This document shows, one piece after another, positions 53,564 to 61,938 of a DNA stretch of 64,000 bases (positions are counted from its first letter, which is position 1; the number at the start of each line of letters is the position of its first letter). Source of the stretch: Bog-756 sp963725275 (GTDB lineage Bacteria; Actinomycetota; Acidimicrobiia; Acidimicrobiales; RAAP-2); contig CAVRXS010000002.1 in assembly GCA_963725275.1 (NCBI GenBank), forward strand, positions 1 through 64,000, in the 5' to 3' direction. Under the pieces are notes generated by a model. That model did not search any database. It was not told where the DNA came from and saw nothing but the letters and a program-made list of their open reading frames with translations. The translations under genes and the position numbers were made by a program.

Positions 53564-55360
53564 TCAGTCGGCCCCGTAGAAGGACGCGTCGAAGGAGAAG
53601 ATCCCGCCGTCTGCGGCCACCAGCCAGTAGCCGCCGGTGGCGGCATCGGTGGCCATGCCCATGATCGGCGCGTTGAGCGGGTGCCCGCCCATCGAGCCGC
53701 GGAAGGCGGCGCCCCCGAAGGCGAAGATCCCGCCGTCGGAGGCGACGAACCGGTACCCGGCATCGCCGCCACCGGCCGACATCCCATTGACCGGCTCGGC
53801 GAGCGTGAGGTTGCCGGTCGAGCCGTAGAACGGCGCGCCGAAGGCGAAGATGCCGCCGTCCGAGGCCACCAGCCAGTACCCGCCGGTCGCGGCGTCTGCG
53901 GCCATCCCGACCACCGGCCGATTGAGGTGGTGTCCACCCATCGAGCCGTGGAAACCGGCGTCGCCGAACGCGAAGATGCCGCCGTCCAAGGCCACCAGCC
54001 AATAGCCGCGTCCGTCCGGTGTCGGGGCGAGCGACACGACCGGCGCGTTGAGCCTCCGGCCGCCCATCGAGCCGTAGAAGCCGGCGTCGCCGAACGCGAA
54101 TGTGCCGCCGTCCGAGGCCACCAGCCAGTACCCGCCGCCGTCCGGGGTGGCCACGATGTGAGTGATCGGAGCATTGAGCGGCTGGCCGGCCATCGATCCG
54201 AAGAAGCGGGCCGCGCCGTGGACCGTCACCGCACCCCAGGCGTCGGCCAGCAAGTAGCCGTCTCCGTTCGGCGCGGCGGCCATGCCGACCACCGGCGCGG
54301 AGAGGGAGGCGGGGGAGAACGAGGCCGGTGCGACGAAGAGCTGCCTCGCGCCCACGCAGCCAGGCCCGGTGTAGCTCGTACACCCCGGTTGCCATGCCGC
54401 GTATGCGAGGTACCAGTTGCCGTGCGCGTCCTGGAAGAACGAGCCGCCTCCGGGACCTGAGGCCGTCGTCGACGAGCCGAGGAAGGGTTGCGCCTCGGGC
54501 TGCGTGCACGGCCCGGCCGGTCCGTCACAGGTCGCAAAGGCCTCCCCGTAGTTCGCCGAATCCCAGGTGCCCGCCGAGAAGGTGAGGAAGTAGGTCGCCC
54601 CGACCTGGACCATGTCCGGGTCCTCGACCGTGGTCTCCCAGGGGAACTGCGCGCCGTTCTGGGTCAGCAGCAGGTGGGGTGACCCGACCAGTGAGAGGCC
54701 ATCGGGGCTGAGCTGCTGTGACCAGAGCCTCGCCGGCTGGCTCGAACCACCGTCGTTCGACTTCCAGGTGAGGTAGGCGAGGCCGGTCGCCTGGTCGACG
54801 AACGGGCTCGGGTCGATGGCCCCGCCCAGCGCCGGTTGGCAGAGGAGCGGCCCGCTCGAGGTGTCGGTGAAGACCGGGTCCGTAGGGGTGAGGGTCGCGG
54901 CGGTGGCCACCGAGAGGCAGTCCCCGCCGCTGTCCCCGGGACGACCTCCGGTGGCGGCGTCGTAGTACATGAGCCACTGGCCGTCCCAGTAGAAGACGCC
55001 GGGCGAGGTCTGGGTGCCCATCGTCTCCCACGACGGGGGGGTGGGAAGCGCGGTCGAGCCGTAGCCGGTGGTCGTGTAGGGCCCCCAACCGGTAAGCGGC
55101 GCGCCGGGGGAGGTGTCGACGAGCGCCTGGAGGCTGTTCCCGAGGTCGGTGCCGGTGGTGAAGGCGTAGTAGGTCGAGCCGTCGAGGACCACGTCGGGGT
55201 CGGGCGCGTCCATCGCGAACGCCGGTTGCGCGCCGGGCGAGACGGTGATCTGCCCGTACCCTCCCGCGCCGGCGACACCCCCACCGAGGATCGGAACACT
55301 CGCGCCCAGCGCGGACGCCAGAAGGACGACCGCTCCCACTCTGCGTGCACTCCGGATCAT
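53564..55360 (-). CDS. Exported GH43-like glycosidase fused to a six-repeat propeller
   Basis: The 598-residue protein has a signal peptide (VGAVVLLASALGASVPILGG). A five-bladed glycoside-hydrolase-43-like domain follows (MDAPDPDVVLDGSTYYAFTT with the base Asp, AIDPSPFVDQATGLAYLTWK, EDPDMVQVGATYFLTFSAG, YGEAF). The last 245 residues are six repeats of the type PVVGMAADAATGGYWLVASD plus GGIFAFGDAGFHGS, the same unit as in the protein at 27325. It probably cleaves arabinan- or xylan-like sugars outside the cell; specificity is inferred. Confidence 0.8.
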   Translation of the reverse strand: MIRSARRVGAVVLLASALGASVPILGGGVAGAGGYGQITVSPGAQPAFAMDAPDPDVVLDGSTYYAFTTGTDLGNSLQALVDTSPGAPLTGWGPYTTTGYGSTALPTPPSWETMGTQTSPGVFYWDGQWLMYYDAATGGRPGDSGGDCLSVATAATLTPTDPVFTDTSSGPLLCQPALGGAIDPSPFVDQATGLAYLTWKSNDGGSSQPARLWSQQLSPDGLSLVGSPHLLLTQNGAQFPWETTVEDPDMVQVGATYFLTFSAGTWDSANYGEAFATCDGPAGPCTQPEAQPFLGSSTTASGPGGGSFFQDAHGNWYLAYAAWQPGCTSYTGPGCVGARQLFVAPASFSPASLSAPVVGMAAAPNGDGYLLADAWGAVTVHGAARFFGSMAGQPLNAPITHIVATPDGGGYWLVASDGGTFAFGDAGFYGSMGGRRLNAPVVSLAPTPDGRGYWLVALDGGIFAFGDAGFHGSMGGHHLNRPVVGMAADAATGGYWLVASDGGIFAFGAPFYGSTGNLTLAEPVNGMSAGGGDAGYRFVASDGGIFAFGGAAFRGSMGGHPLNAPIMGMATDAATGGYWLVAADGGIFSFDASFYGAD

Positions 55361-55545
55361 CGGCACCGCCTGGTCGTCGCACGTCGGTCGGAGGACACCC
55401 GCGAGCGGGTGGGAACGGCTGGCCGCGAGCCGGACGGCACGAGCTCCGCCAGGAGCCGGACGACCCGGGGTGCTGCGCTCCGCGACGATAGCGCCGGCGT
55501 TGCCATGATGGAAGGGCGCGACCACAACAATTTCGAGGAGGACCC

Positions 55546-56490
55546 GTGCCCGAGACCGATCCCCATGCCGTGGACCCGGCTGACGAGGGGCGCCACGAGC
55601 CAGAGGCCGATCCGCTCTGGAACGAGTCCCACTATCTCGACTTCGTCTCGGCGGAGGGGGCACTGGCCGGGTACGTCCGGATCGGGCTCTACCCCAACCT
55701 CGGGGTCACCTGGTGGACGACCATGGTGGTGGGGACGGACCGTCCCCTGGTCGCGTCGGTCGCCTACGACCTCCCGGTCGGTGCGGGCAGCGGCCTCCTC
55801 CTCCGGGCCGAGGGGTACGCCATCGACGGCGTGGTCGAGTCTCCGCTGCTCCGAATGCGCCTCGAGGGGAGCGCGCCGGCAGCCGTGATGGCCGACCCGG
55901 CCGCCGTCTACCGGGGCGAACCCGGCACCCCCACCGCGCTCTCCCTCGATCTCACCTGGCGGACCGACGGCGTGCCCTACCACTACGACGTGACCACCCG
56001 CTACGAGGTGCCGTGCCTGGTCGGCGGCACGGTGACCGTCGGTGACGACGTGCTGACCGTCGAGGGCCACGGTCAGCGCGACCATTCCTGGGGGGTGCGC
56101 GACTGGTGGGCCTTCGGCTGGTGCTGGCTTGCCTGTCGCCTCGACGATGGCTCACGGGTGCACGCGGCCGACATCCGCATCCCCGGCCATCCCCTGGCCT
56201 TCGGGTATCTCCAGCACCCCGGCGGTGCAGTGGTCCCCGTCGATGGGCTTGCGGTCACCGAAGAGCTCGGGGAGCACGGGCTGCCCCGCCGCGCCCGGGC
56301 CCGCATCGACCCCGGCGGGCTCGACCTGGCCATCGAGCCACTGGCCTTCGGCCCGCTGGTGCTCGAGGCGCCCGACGGCCGGGTCAGTCGATTCCCGCGG
56401 GCGCTCTCCAGGTTCACCGCGAGCGACGGTCGGGCCGGGACCGGCTGGATCGAGTGGTGCCAGACCGGTCCGCGGGTCGGCGGGGAGTAG
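55546..56490 (+). CDS. DUF7064/7065-like lipocalin-type protein
   Basis: The 314-residue protein reads LWNESHYLDFVSAEGALAGYVRIGLYPNLGVTWWTTMVVG at 24-63. It has the GHGQRDHSWGVRDWWAFGWCW block typical of a CrtC/AttH-related family, in which two lipocalin-like halves bind lipid-like molecules. The role in this organism is unknown; such genes often lie near acyl-CoA or steroid metabolism. The GTG start follows GAGGAGGA. Confidence 0.78.
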   Translation: MPETDPHAVDPADEGRHEPEADPLWNESHYLDFVSAEGALAGYVRIGLYPNLGVTWWTTMVVGTDRPLVASVAYDLPVGAGSGLLLRAEGYAIDGVVESPLLRMRLEGSAPAAVMADPAAVYRGEPGTPTALSLDLTWRTDGVPYHYDVTTRYEVPCLVGGTVTVGDDVLTVEGHGQRDHSWGVRDWWAFGWCWLACRLDDGSRVHAADIRIPGHPLAFGYLQHPGGAVVPVDGLAVTEELGEHGLPRRARARIDPGGLDLAIEPLAFGPLVLEAPDGRVSRFPRALSRFTASDGRAGTGWIEWCQTGPRVGGE

Positions 56491-56681
56491 CGTTCGCCGG
56501 CGCGTGTCTCGTTCGGACTCGTTCGATCCGCGAGCCCGCTCTTTAGTGTCGGCGTGCTGCCCGAGCCCCGCCGGGAGGTGGGCGGTCGGCAGGCCGCGAA
56601 CCGTATGCTGCGGACGCGCCGCCTGTTGCGGTGCACGGATGCCCCGCCCGATCACCGGGTCCGATCGCAAGGAGACCGCCC

Positions 56682-57164
56682 ATGACCATCGCCGTTGGCG
56701 ACAGGATTCCGGACGTCGAAGTGATGCGCCCGGACCCGAACGGACCGATCCGCGTGCAGACCGGTGAGGTGCTGGGAACCGGCACCGTCGTCCTGTTCGC
56801 GGTGCCCGGCGCCTTCACACCGACCTGTTCGGACTTCCACCTGCCGAGCTATGTCCTGCGCCACGAGGAGCTGACCGCCAAAGGGGTCACGACGGTGGCC
56901 TGCATCTCGGTCAACGACCCCTTCGTGATGGGCGCCTGGGGGGAGGCCCAGAAGGTCGGCGACACGGTGCTGTTGCTGGCCGATGGCAACGGAGCGTTCA
57001 CCGCCGCGGTCGGGTTGGAGATGGACGGTAGCGCCTTCGGTCTCGGGACCCGGTCGCAGCGCTACGCCATGGTCATCGAGGACGGCGTGGTGACCGCCCT
57101 CTACGTCGAGCCGGGTCCGGGACTGACGGTGAGCACGGCCGACGCTGTCCTCGCTGCGCTCTGA
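56682..57164 (+). CDS. Peroxiredoxin (Prx5-like)
   Basis: The 160-residue protein reduces peroxides through the Cys in VPGAFTPTCSDFHLP, the Prx5/AhpE-type peroxidatic motif. The Arg in GTRSQRYAMVI fits the active site. TVSTADAVLAAL ends the protein. No second resolving Cys is obvious, so an outside thiol should regenerate it. The ATG follows AAGGAG. A nitroreductase gene follows after 16 bp. Confidence 0.92.
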   Translation: MTIAVGDRIPDVEVMRPDPNGPIRVQTGEVLGTGTVVLFAVPGAFTPTCSDFHLPSYVLRHEELTAKGVTTVACISVNDPFVMGAWGEAQKVGDTVLLLADGNGAFTAAVGLEMDGSAFGLGTRSQRYAMVIEDGVVTALYVEPGPGLTVSTADAVLAAL

Positions 57165-57180
57165 TCCGGCAGGAGCGCAC

Positions 57181-57873
57181 GTGGAGCTGACCGATGCCCT
57201 CCGGACCACCGGTGCGGTCCGTGAGTTCACCCAGGCGCCGGTCGACGACGCCACGCTGTACCGAATCCTGGACACGGCGCGGTTCGCGCCCAACGGGGGA
57301 AACCGGCAGGCCTGGCGTGTGGTGGTGGTGCGCGACCCCGCCCTCCGTCGCTCGCTGCGCGACAGCTACCTGCCGGGGTGGTACGACTACCTGGCCCAGA
57401 TCGGCGCCGGGCTGACCCCCTGGGCGGTCGTCACAGACCGCGAGCGCGAGCGCACGGCGATCGAGGGCGCCGCGGAGATCGCCGTGGCAGCCGCCTCGGG
57501 TTCCGGCGGCTTTGCCGAGCACTTCGACGACGTGCCCGCGATGTTGGTGCTCGTGGCCGACCTCAGCCGGCTCGCCACCGTGGACCGGGACGCCGGTCAC
57601 TACACCCTGGTCGGCGGGGCGTCGATCTACCCCTTCGCCTGGAGCATCCTGTTGGCCGCGCGTGCGGAGGGGCTTGCCGGCGTCATGACCACCATGGTGG
57701 TGCGCGACGAGGCCACGGTCATGGAGCTCCTCGGTGTGCCCGACACCCACATCCTCTGCGGCGTGCTGGTCCTCGGCCATCCCGTGCACCGGCCCACCCG
57801 GCTCCGGCGAGCGCGGGTCGAGCAGTTCGCCACGGTCGACCGGTTCGACGGCCAGGCCCTGGAGGGAGGGTGA
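57181..57873 (+). CDS. Nitroreductase family flavoprotein
   Basis: The 230-residue protein shows the FMN-binding RTTGAVREFTQAPVDDATLYRILDTARFAPNGGNRQAWRVVVV (residues 8-51). Its late GGASIYPFAWSILLAARAEGLAGVMTTMVV region forms the dimer and flavin pocket. Members reduce nitro groups, quinones or enones with NAD(P)H; the substrate is unknown. It overlaps the next LLM oxidoreductase gene by 4 bp. Confidence 0.88.
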   Translation: MELTDALRTTGAVREFTQAPVDDATLYRILDTARFAPNGGNRQAWRVVVVRDPALRRSLRDSYLPGWYDYLAQIGAGLTPWAVVTDRERERTAIEGAAEIAVAAASGSGGFAEHFDDVPAMLVLVADLSRLATVDRDAGHYTLVGGASIYPFAWSILLAARAEGLAGVMTTMVVRDEATVMELLGVPDTHILCGVLVLGHPVHRPTRLRRARVEQFATVDRFDGQALEGG

Positions 57874-58760
57874 AGGTCCGGATCGGAGTCGGCCTCGGTG
57901 GCGATGCGGGCGACGACCCCGCGGGGCTGGCCGGTCTGGTCGACGACCTCGACGGGCTCGGGTTCGACTCGATCTGGCTTCCCGAGGTCCTGACCGCCCC
58001 CACCGTCGACCCGCTGGTCGCCCTGGCTTTCGCCGCGGCCCACAACCCACACCTCAAGCTGGGCACGACCATGCTCCTTCCTGGCCGCAACCTGGTCCGG
58101 CTCGCAGGGCAGATTGCCACCCTCGACCGGCTCTCCGGCGGGCGGCTCCTCGTCACGTTCGTGCCCGGTCTGCCCCACGGCCCCGAGGTCGGAGCCGTCG
58201 GGGTGCCGGGATCCGAGAAGGGCCCCTGGATGGAGGAGGCCTTCCCCGTGCTGCGACGACTGTGGGCCGGCGAGGTCGTGGACCATCACGGCGCGGTGGC
58301 CGACCTCGAGGGGGTGACGCTGCGGCCACTCCCGCTCCAGGAGCCCCTCGAGTTCTGGACCGGCGGCATGGTCCCGGCCGCGCTCGAACGCTGCGGACGG
58401 TACGCGGACGGGTGGTTGCCCTCGGCCTGTACTCCGGCCGAGGTAGCCGCAGCGCGGGTCGTCATCGACGAGGCGGCGGCACGCGCCGGAAGGGAGATCA
58501 GCCCGGAGCACTTCGGTGTCTCCCTCGCCTATGCGGCCAGCCCCCTCGACCCGGCGATGCTCGCCGCATTGGGCCGCTCCCGCAGAGGGGTCGATCCCGC
58601 ACAGGTGGTCCCGGCCGGGCTTGCCGCGCTGCGGGCCATGCTCGAGGCCTTCCTCGATGTGGGGTTCTCCAAGTTCGTCGTGCGACCGCTGGCGCTGCCC
58701 GGGTCGTGGCGGTCGGAGCTCGAGGCCCTGGCCGGGTCGGTCCTCGACCTCCAGACATGA
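57870..58760 (+). CDS. LLM-class oxidoreductase, probably F420-dependent
   Basis: The 296-residue TIM-barrel protein begins VKVRIGVGLGGDAGDDPAGLAGLVDDLDGLGFDSIWLPEVL (1-41). It continues with LKLGTTMLLPGRNLVRLAGQIATLDRLSGGRLLV, PLEFWTGGMVPAALERCGRYADGWLPS and VGFSKFVVRP. Its start overlaps the nitroreductase stop and its end overlaps the next start, so these three are one operon. Cofactor use is inferred from family custom in actinobacteria. Confidence 0.88.
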   Translation: MKVRIGVGLGGDAGDDPAGLAGLVDDLDGLGFDSIWLPEVLTAPTVDPLVALAFAAAHNPHLKLGTTMLLPGRNLVRLAGQIATLDRLSGGRLLVTFVPGLPHGPEVGAVGVPGSEKGPWMEEAFPVLRRLWAGEVVDHHGAVADLEGVTLRPLPLQEPLEFWTGGMVPAALERCGRYADGWLPSACTPAEVAAARVVIDEAAARAGREISPEHFGVSLAYAASPLDPAMLAALGRSRRGVDPAQVVPAGLAALRAMLEAFLDVGFSKFVVRPLALPGSWRSELEALAGSVLDLQT

Positions 58761-59266
58761 GCAGGTCCCGTCCGGTCGAGCTCGAGTTCGTCGCCCACGA
58801 CGACGCCGGGTTGCTCGGCGAGATGGCGCAGGTGCAGGCGGGTGGCACCGGCTGGATCAACATCGAGCCGGTCATCGACGAGGAGCACGAGCCGCCGATG
58901 CCGGGTCCCTTCGCGTTCCTCGGGGGCTCCACCCACCAGGTCCCGGTGATCACCTGGATGCCCGGACGCGCCCAGGCCGACGGATCCGCCAAGCCCACCA
59001 CGGTCGGGCTCCAGCACGCCTCGGGTCCGAGGGTGGCCTGGCGCCTTCGCGATCTCGGCCTGCCCGTCCCCGAGGGGTGGCGGGTCACCCAGGACCACCC
59101 GCGGCGGGGGATGGTGGCGACGGTCCCGGCCACCGCCGACAACCGCGAGGTCGTCGACTGGCTCCTGCGGGCCGCCTCGGCCGTGTGCCAGGTCCCGTCG
59201 ACCGGCCGATGGCTCGCCTCGATCCACGCCGGCCTCCCCGAGCGCCGCGGTCGGCTGTCCCCGTAG
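58757..59266 (+). CDS. Conserved hypothetical protein in redox operon
   Basis: The 169-residue soluble protein overlaps the preceding gene by 4 bp (ATGA). It holds GGTGWINIEPVIDEEHEPP, FLGGSTHQVPVITWMPG and WRLRDLGLPVPEGWRVTQDHPRRGMVATVP. I recognise no domain. The gene layout suggests that it acts with the LLM oxidoreductase or nitroreductase. Confidence 0.75.
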   Translation: MSRSRPVELEFVAHDDAGLLGEMAQVQAGGTGWINIEPVIDEEHEPPMPGPFAFLGGSTHQVPVITWMPGRAQADGSAKPTTVGLQHASGPRVAWRLRDLGLPVPEGWRVTQDHPRRGMVATVPATADNREVVDWLLRAASAVCQVPSTGRWLASIHAGLPERRGRLSP

Positions 59267-59328
59267 AGTCGCACCCGGGGCGATACGCCGCGGGGGTGTC
59301 CTACCGGTCCGACACGGGGAGTCACGCC

Positions 59329-59748
59329 ATGATCAAGGAGTTCAAGGAGTTCCTGCTGCGGGGGAACCTGCTCGACCTGGCCGTCGCCGTGGTCATCGGT
59401 GCCGCCTTCACCGGGGTGGTCACCGCCCTCACCCATGACGTCGTGACGCCGCTGATCAAGGCTGTCTTCGGCGGCGCCACCCAGTTCAGCTCCCTGACCG
59501 TGACCATCAACGGATCGAAGATCTTCTACGGCGACGTGCTCACCGCCCTGCTCAACTTCGTCATCGTGGCCGCGGTGATCTTCTTCCTGGTGATCAAGCC
59601 GGTCAACCACCTGATGAGGCGGTTGGGTCGGACACCCCAGGAGGACCCGTCCCGGGAGTGCCCGGAGTGCCTCTCCACGGTGCCCGAGGCCGCGACCAGG
59701 TGCGCCTACTGCACCTCCGCGATTGCTCCGCTCACCCCGGCTGCCTGA
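59329..59748 (+). CDS. mscL: Large-conductance mechanosensitive channel MscL with zinc-ribbon tail
   Basis: MscL opens under membrane tension to release solutes. The start MIKEFKEFLLRGNLLDLAVAVVIGAAFTGVV is the signature amphipathic helix and TM1 (1-31). TM2 is FVIVAAVIFFLVIKPVNHLM. After TM2 the usual charged helix is replaced or extended by SRECPECLSTVPEAATRCAYC, a CxxC...CxxC zinc-ribbon-like tail. GGGGAG precedes the ATG. The gene end overlaps the convergent MFS gene by 43 bp. Confidence 0.94.
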   Translation: MIKEFKEFLLRGNLLDLAVAVVIGAAFTGVVTALTHDVVTPLIKAVFGGATQFSSLTVTINGSKIFYGDVLTALLNFVIVAAVIFFLVIKPVNHLMRRLGRTPQEDPSRECPECLSTVPEAATRCAYCTSAIAPLTPAA

Positions 59749-61025
59749 TCGAGGACGGCGGGTCGCGTCGCGGTCGCGTCCGTGGCGGACGCCGTCGACC
59801 CGAGGGAGAGCTCCGGTTCCCGGTGCTGGACGCGACCGCCCACCGGGAGCCACACGAGGCCGGCCGCGCCGAGGGCGACGATGGTGATCGAGGCCACGGT
59901 GACGAACGGGAGCCAGGTCGCGAAGGCGAATGCCGCGCCGGCACAGGCCGCGGCCACCGCGGTGCAGGCCGTCTGAACGGTCGCGAAGATGCCCTGGACG
60001 CGTCCGACCTCGGACTCTGCCGAGCCCTGGGTCAGCAACGACTGCATCGAGGGCATGGCCGCGGCGAACCCGAACGCCTCGATCGCGCCGAGCGTGATGA
60101 GTGCCGGCACGCTTCGGATGAACGGATACGAGGCGCAGAAGCATGCAGCCAGGCCGAGGCCGCCGAGCACCAGGGCCCGCCGGTCCATGTGGTCGGCCAG
60201 CCAGCCGCTCGGCTTTGCGAGGAGCACGAACGGCACCGCGAACATCGTCCAGGAGATCCCGATCTGCCACCCGGACGCGCCGCGCGCCACCAGGAGCAAC
60301 GTCCAACAGATGTCGTAGACCCCTGTGGTGAGGCCGAGGGCGAGCGCGGCGATGAGCGCACCGGTCATCGGCCGCCGCCACACGATCGGGACGATCGGGG
60401 CGCGGGCGGCCCCTCGCGAAGACCGCGGCGCGGCGACCGCCGACGGTTCGGTGATGTGGAGTGCGGGGATGCAGGCCAGGAAGGCGGCGACCCCCGAGGC
60501 GAGGAACATCGCCCACATGTGGTCCACGCCGACGATGCTGCCGATGAGCGGGCCGACCGCCATGCCGGCGAGCTCTCCGGCGTAGATGGAGGCGAAGGCC
60601 CTTCCTCGGCGCTCGATGGCGACGGCCCCCGAGATCATCGCGAGGGAGGCCACGGCCGCCGCCCCTGCGCCGAGGCCCTGCAGTCCCCGGAGCAGGATCG
60701 CCGTGGACGGCGCAATGGGGGCGAGGAAGGACAGGCTGGCGATGCCGTAGATGACCAGACCGCCGACGAGCACCGGCCGGCGGCCGATCCGGTCGGCGAC
60801 CCTCCCGCTCGGGTACTGGAAGAGCACCCCCGCGGCGAAGAACGAGGCCATGACCAGACCGGCCAGGAGGTCGGAGCCTCCGAGGCGACGGATGTAGACG
60901 GGCAGCATGGGCACGATCGAGGTGGCGCCCAGCCACTGGAGGAAGACCGTCGCGGTCAGGATCCGGATGAGCCGGACCGACCCGTCGACCGGCGCGACCG
61001 GGGTGGCGCGGTCCGCCTGCATCAT
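59706..61025 (-). CDS. MFS transporter
   Basis: The 439-residue protein has twelve hydrophobic helices and the MFS loop motif GRVADRIGRRPVLVGGL after helix 2, repeated in weaker form (GWLADHMDRRALVLGG) after helix 8. It starts within the stop of the TetR gene (ATGATG at 61025), so the pair is one operon under the operator at 61662. Drug or metabolite efflux is likely; the substrate is unknown. Confidence 0.92.
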   Translation of the reverse strand: MMQADRATPVAPVDGSVRLIRILTATVFLQWLGATSIVPMLPVYIRRLGGSDLLAGLVMASFFAAGVLFQYPSGRVADRIGRRPVLVGGLVIYGIASLSFLAPIAPSTAILLRGLQGLGAGAAAVASLAMISGAVAIERRGRAFASIYAGELAGMAVGPLIGSIVGVDHMWAMFLASGVAAFLACIPALHITEPSAVAAPRSSRGAARAPIVPIVWRRPMTGALIAALALGLTTGVYDICWTLLLVARGASGWQIGISWTMFAVPFVLLAKPSGWLADHMDRRALVLGGLGLAACFCASYPFIRSVPALITLGAIEAFGFAAAMPSMQSLLTQGSAESEVGRVQGIFATVQTACTAVAAACAGAAFAFATWLPFVTVASITIVALGAAGLVWLPVGGRVQHREPELSLGSTASATDATATRPAVLDQAAGVSGAIAEVQ

Positions 61026-61651
61026 GGCGTGTCCTGGGCCATCCGCAGGAGCGCGCCGCCGACGGCCTTGCGCCGGGTTCCCGACGGTGGGGCGAGGCCG
61101 AAGAGGTCGCACATCCAGAGCCCGTCACAGGCGAGACGGAGGATGGTGGCCAGCACCGGGTCGAGTCCGTCGGCGACCAAGCGGGCCTGCCAGCGCCCGG
61201 CTGCCTCCTGGAGGGGGACGAGGAGCTCGGGCTCGGCAGCGGCCGCCGCGATCAGCGCGGCACCGAGCCGGTCCTGCCGGCTTGCGCCAGGGGCATCAGG
61301 CTCGCCCGGCTCGACGGTCGCCCGCACGTAGGCACGCGTGAACGAGCCCGCGATGTCCGCCTCGGACGACCCATCGATCGGGAGGTGACGTGCGATGTCC
61401 GTCTCGAAGTCGCCGATGATCTTGTCCACCATGCCGGCGACCAGCGCGTCACGGGAGGGAAAGTGGTACAGCACGCCACCCTTGCTGAGGCCGGCTTGGG
61501 CCGCGGCCGCGTCGAGCGTGAGGTGGGCGACACCGTCCCGCAGGACGACCTCCTCCGCGGCGTTCAGGATGCGGCGCTTGGTGTCCGCGCCGTCCCGGGG
61601 GGTTCCCCGCGGGGTCGGCCGGCGCGGCGGTGCGGCGGCGGTCGGTGGCAT
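61022..61651 (-). CDS. TetR family regulator of the adjacent MFS pump
   Basis: The 209-residue protein has a Pro/Arg-rich lead and the TetR helix-turn-helix AHLTLDAAAAQAGLSKGGVLYHFPSRDALV (about 41-70). The ligand-binding carboxyl half is typical in length (TetR_C-like RRKAVGGALLRMAQ at the end). It is probably a repressor of itself and of the transporter. A TATAGT hexamer six bases before the ATG and a perfect palindrome covering it support autoregulation. Confidence 0.93.
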   Translation of the reverse strand: MPPTAAAPPRRPTPRGTPRDGADTKRRILNAAEEVVLRDGVAHLTLDAAAAQAGLSKGGVLYHFPSRDALVAGMVDKIIGDFETDIARHLPIDGSSEADIAGSFTRAYVRATVEPGEPDAPGASRQDRLGAALIAAAAAEPELLVPLQEAAGRWQARLVADGLDPVLATILRLACDGLWMCDLFGLAPPSGTRRKAVGGALLRMAQDTP

Positions 61652-61657
61652 CCCCGG

Positions 61658-61677
61658 ACTATACCGTCCAGACGGTA
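61658..61677 (-). promoter_or_regulatory. Leaderless promoter and TetR operator
   Basis: TACCGTC-CA-GACGGTA (61662-61677) is a perfect 7-bp inverted repeat with a 2-bp spacer. Overlapping it on the minus strand is TATAGT (61658-61663), six bases before the ATG at 61651. A repressor bound here would block the promoter. Confidence 0.75.
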
Positions 61678-61701
61678 CAGTTGCTCGCCCGGCCGGTCCG
61701 G

Positions 61702-61932
61702 TCAGTCCCGCCGGCCGCCGAGGTGCCAGGCGCCGCAGATGGAACAGGGGTAGGGGTCGAGGTCGGCTCCGTCCTCGAGCCGGCGCTGCAACGCCGACCG
61801 GTTTGCGTCGTCGCGTGAGGGGTAGCGGGTCTTCGGCGACCCGTCCTCCCGCCAGTGCTCGCGCGGTCCGTGGTCACTGTCGGCGCGGTCGGGTCTGCTA
61901 TCGCGCCGGCGTCCCCGCCGGGCCTTGGCCAC
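61702..61932 (-). CDS. Small zinc-binding-like protein
   Basis: The 76-residue protein is basic in front (MAKARRGRRRDSRPDR). It then reads KTRYPSRDDANRSALQRRLE and ends with CSICGAWHLGG, a CxxC...H pattern found in short actinobacterial proteins of unknown function. It lies 6 bp after the enoyl-CoA hydratase gene on the same strand and is probably co-transcribed. Confidence 0.68.
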   Translation of the reverse strand: MAKARRGRRRDSRPDRADSDHGPREHWREDGSPKTRYPSRDDANRSALQRRLEDGADLDPYPCSICGAWHLGGRRD

Positions 61933-61938
61933 GGCCCG

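Noticed and set aside
58498..61128. An 876-codon minus-strand frame over the LLM, mscL and MFS genes
   Set aside because: It mixes antisense and out-of-frame sequence of well-supported genes and shows no family motif.
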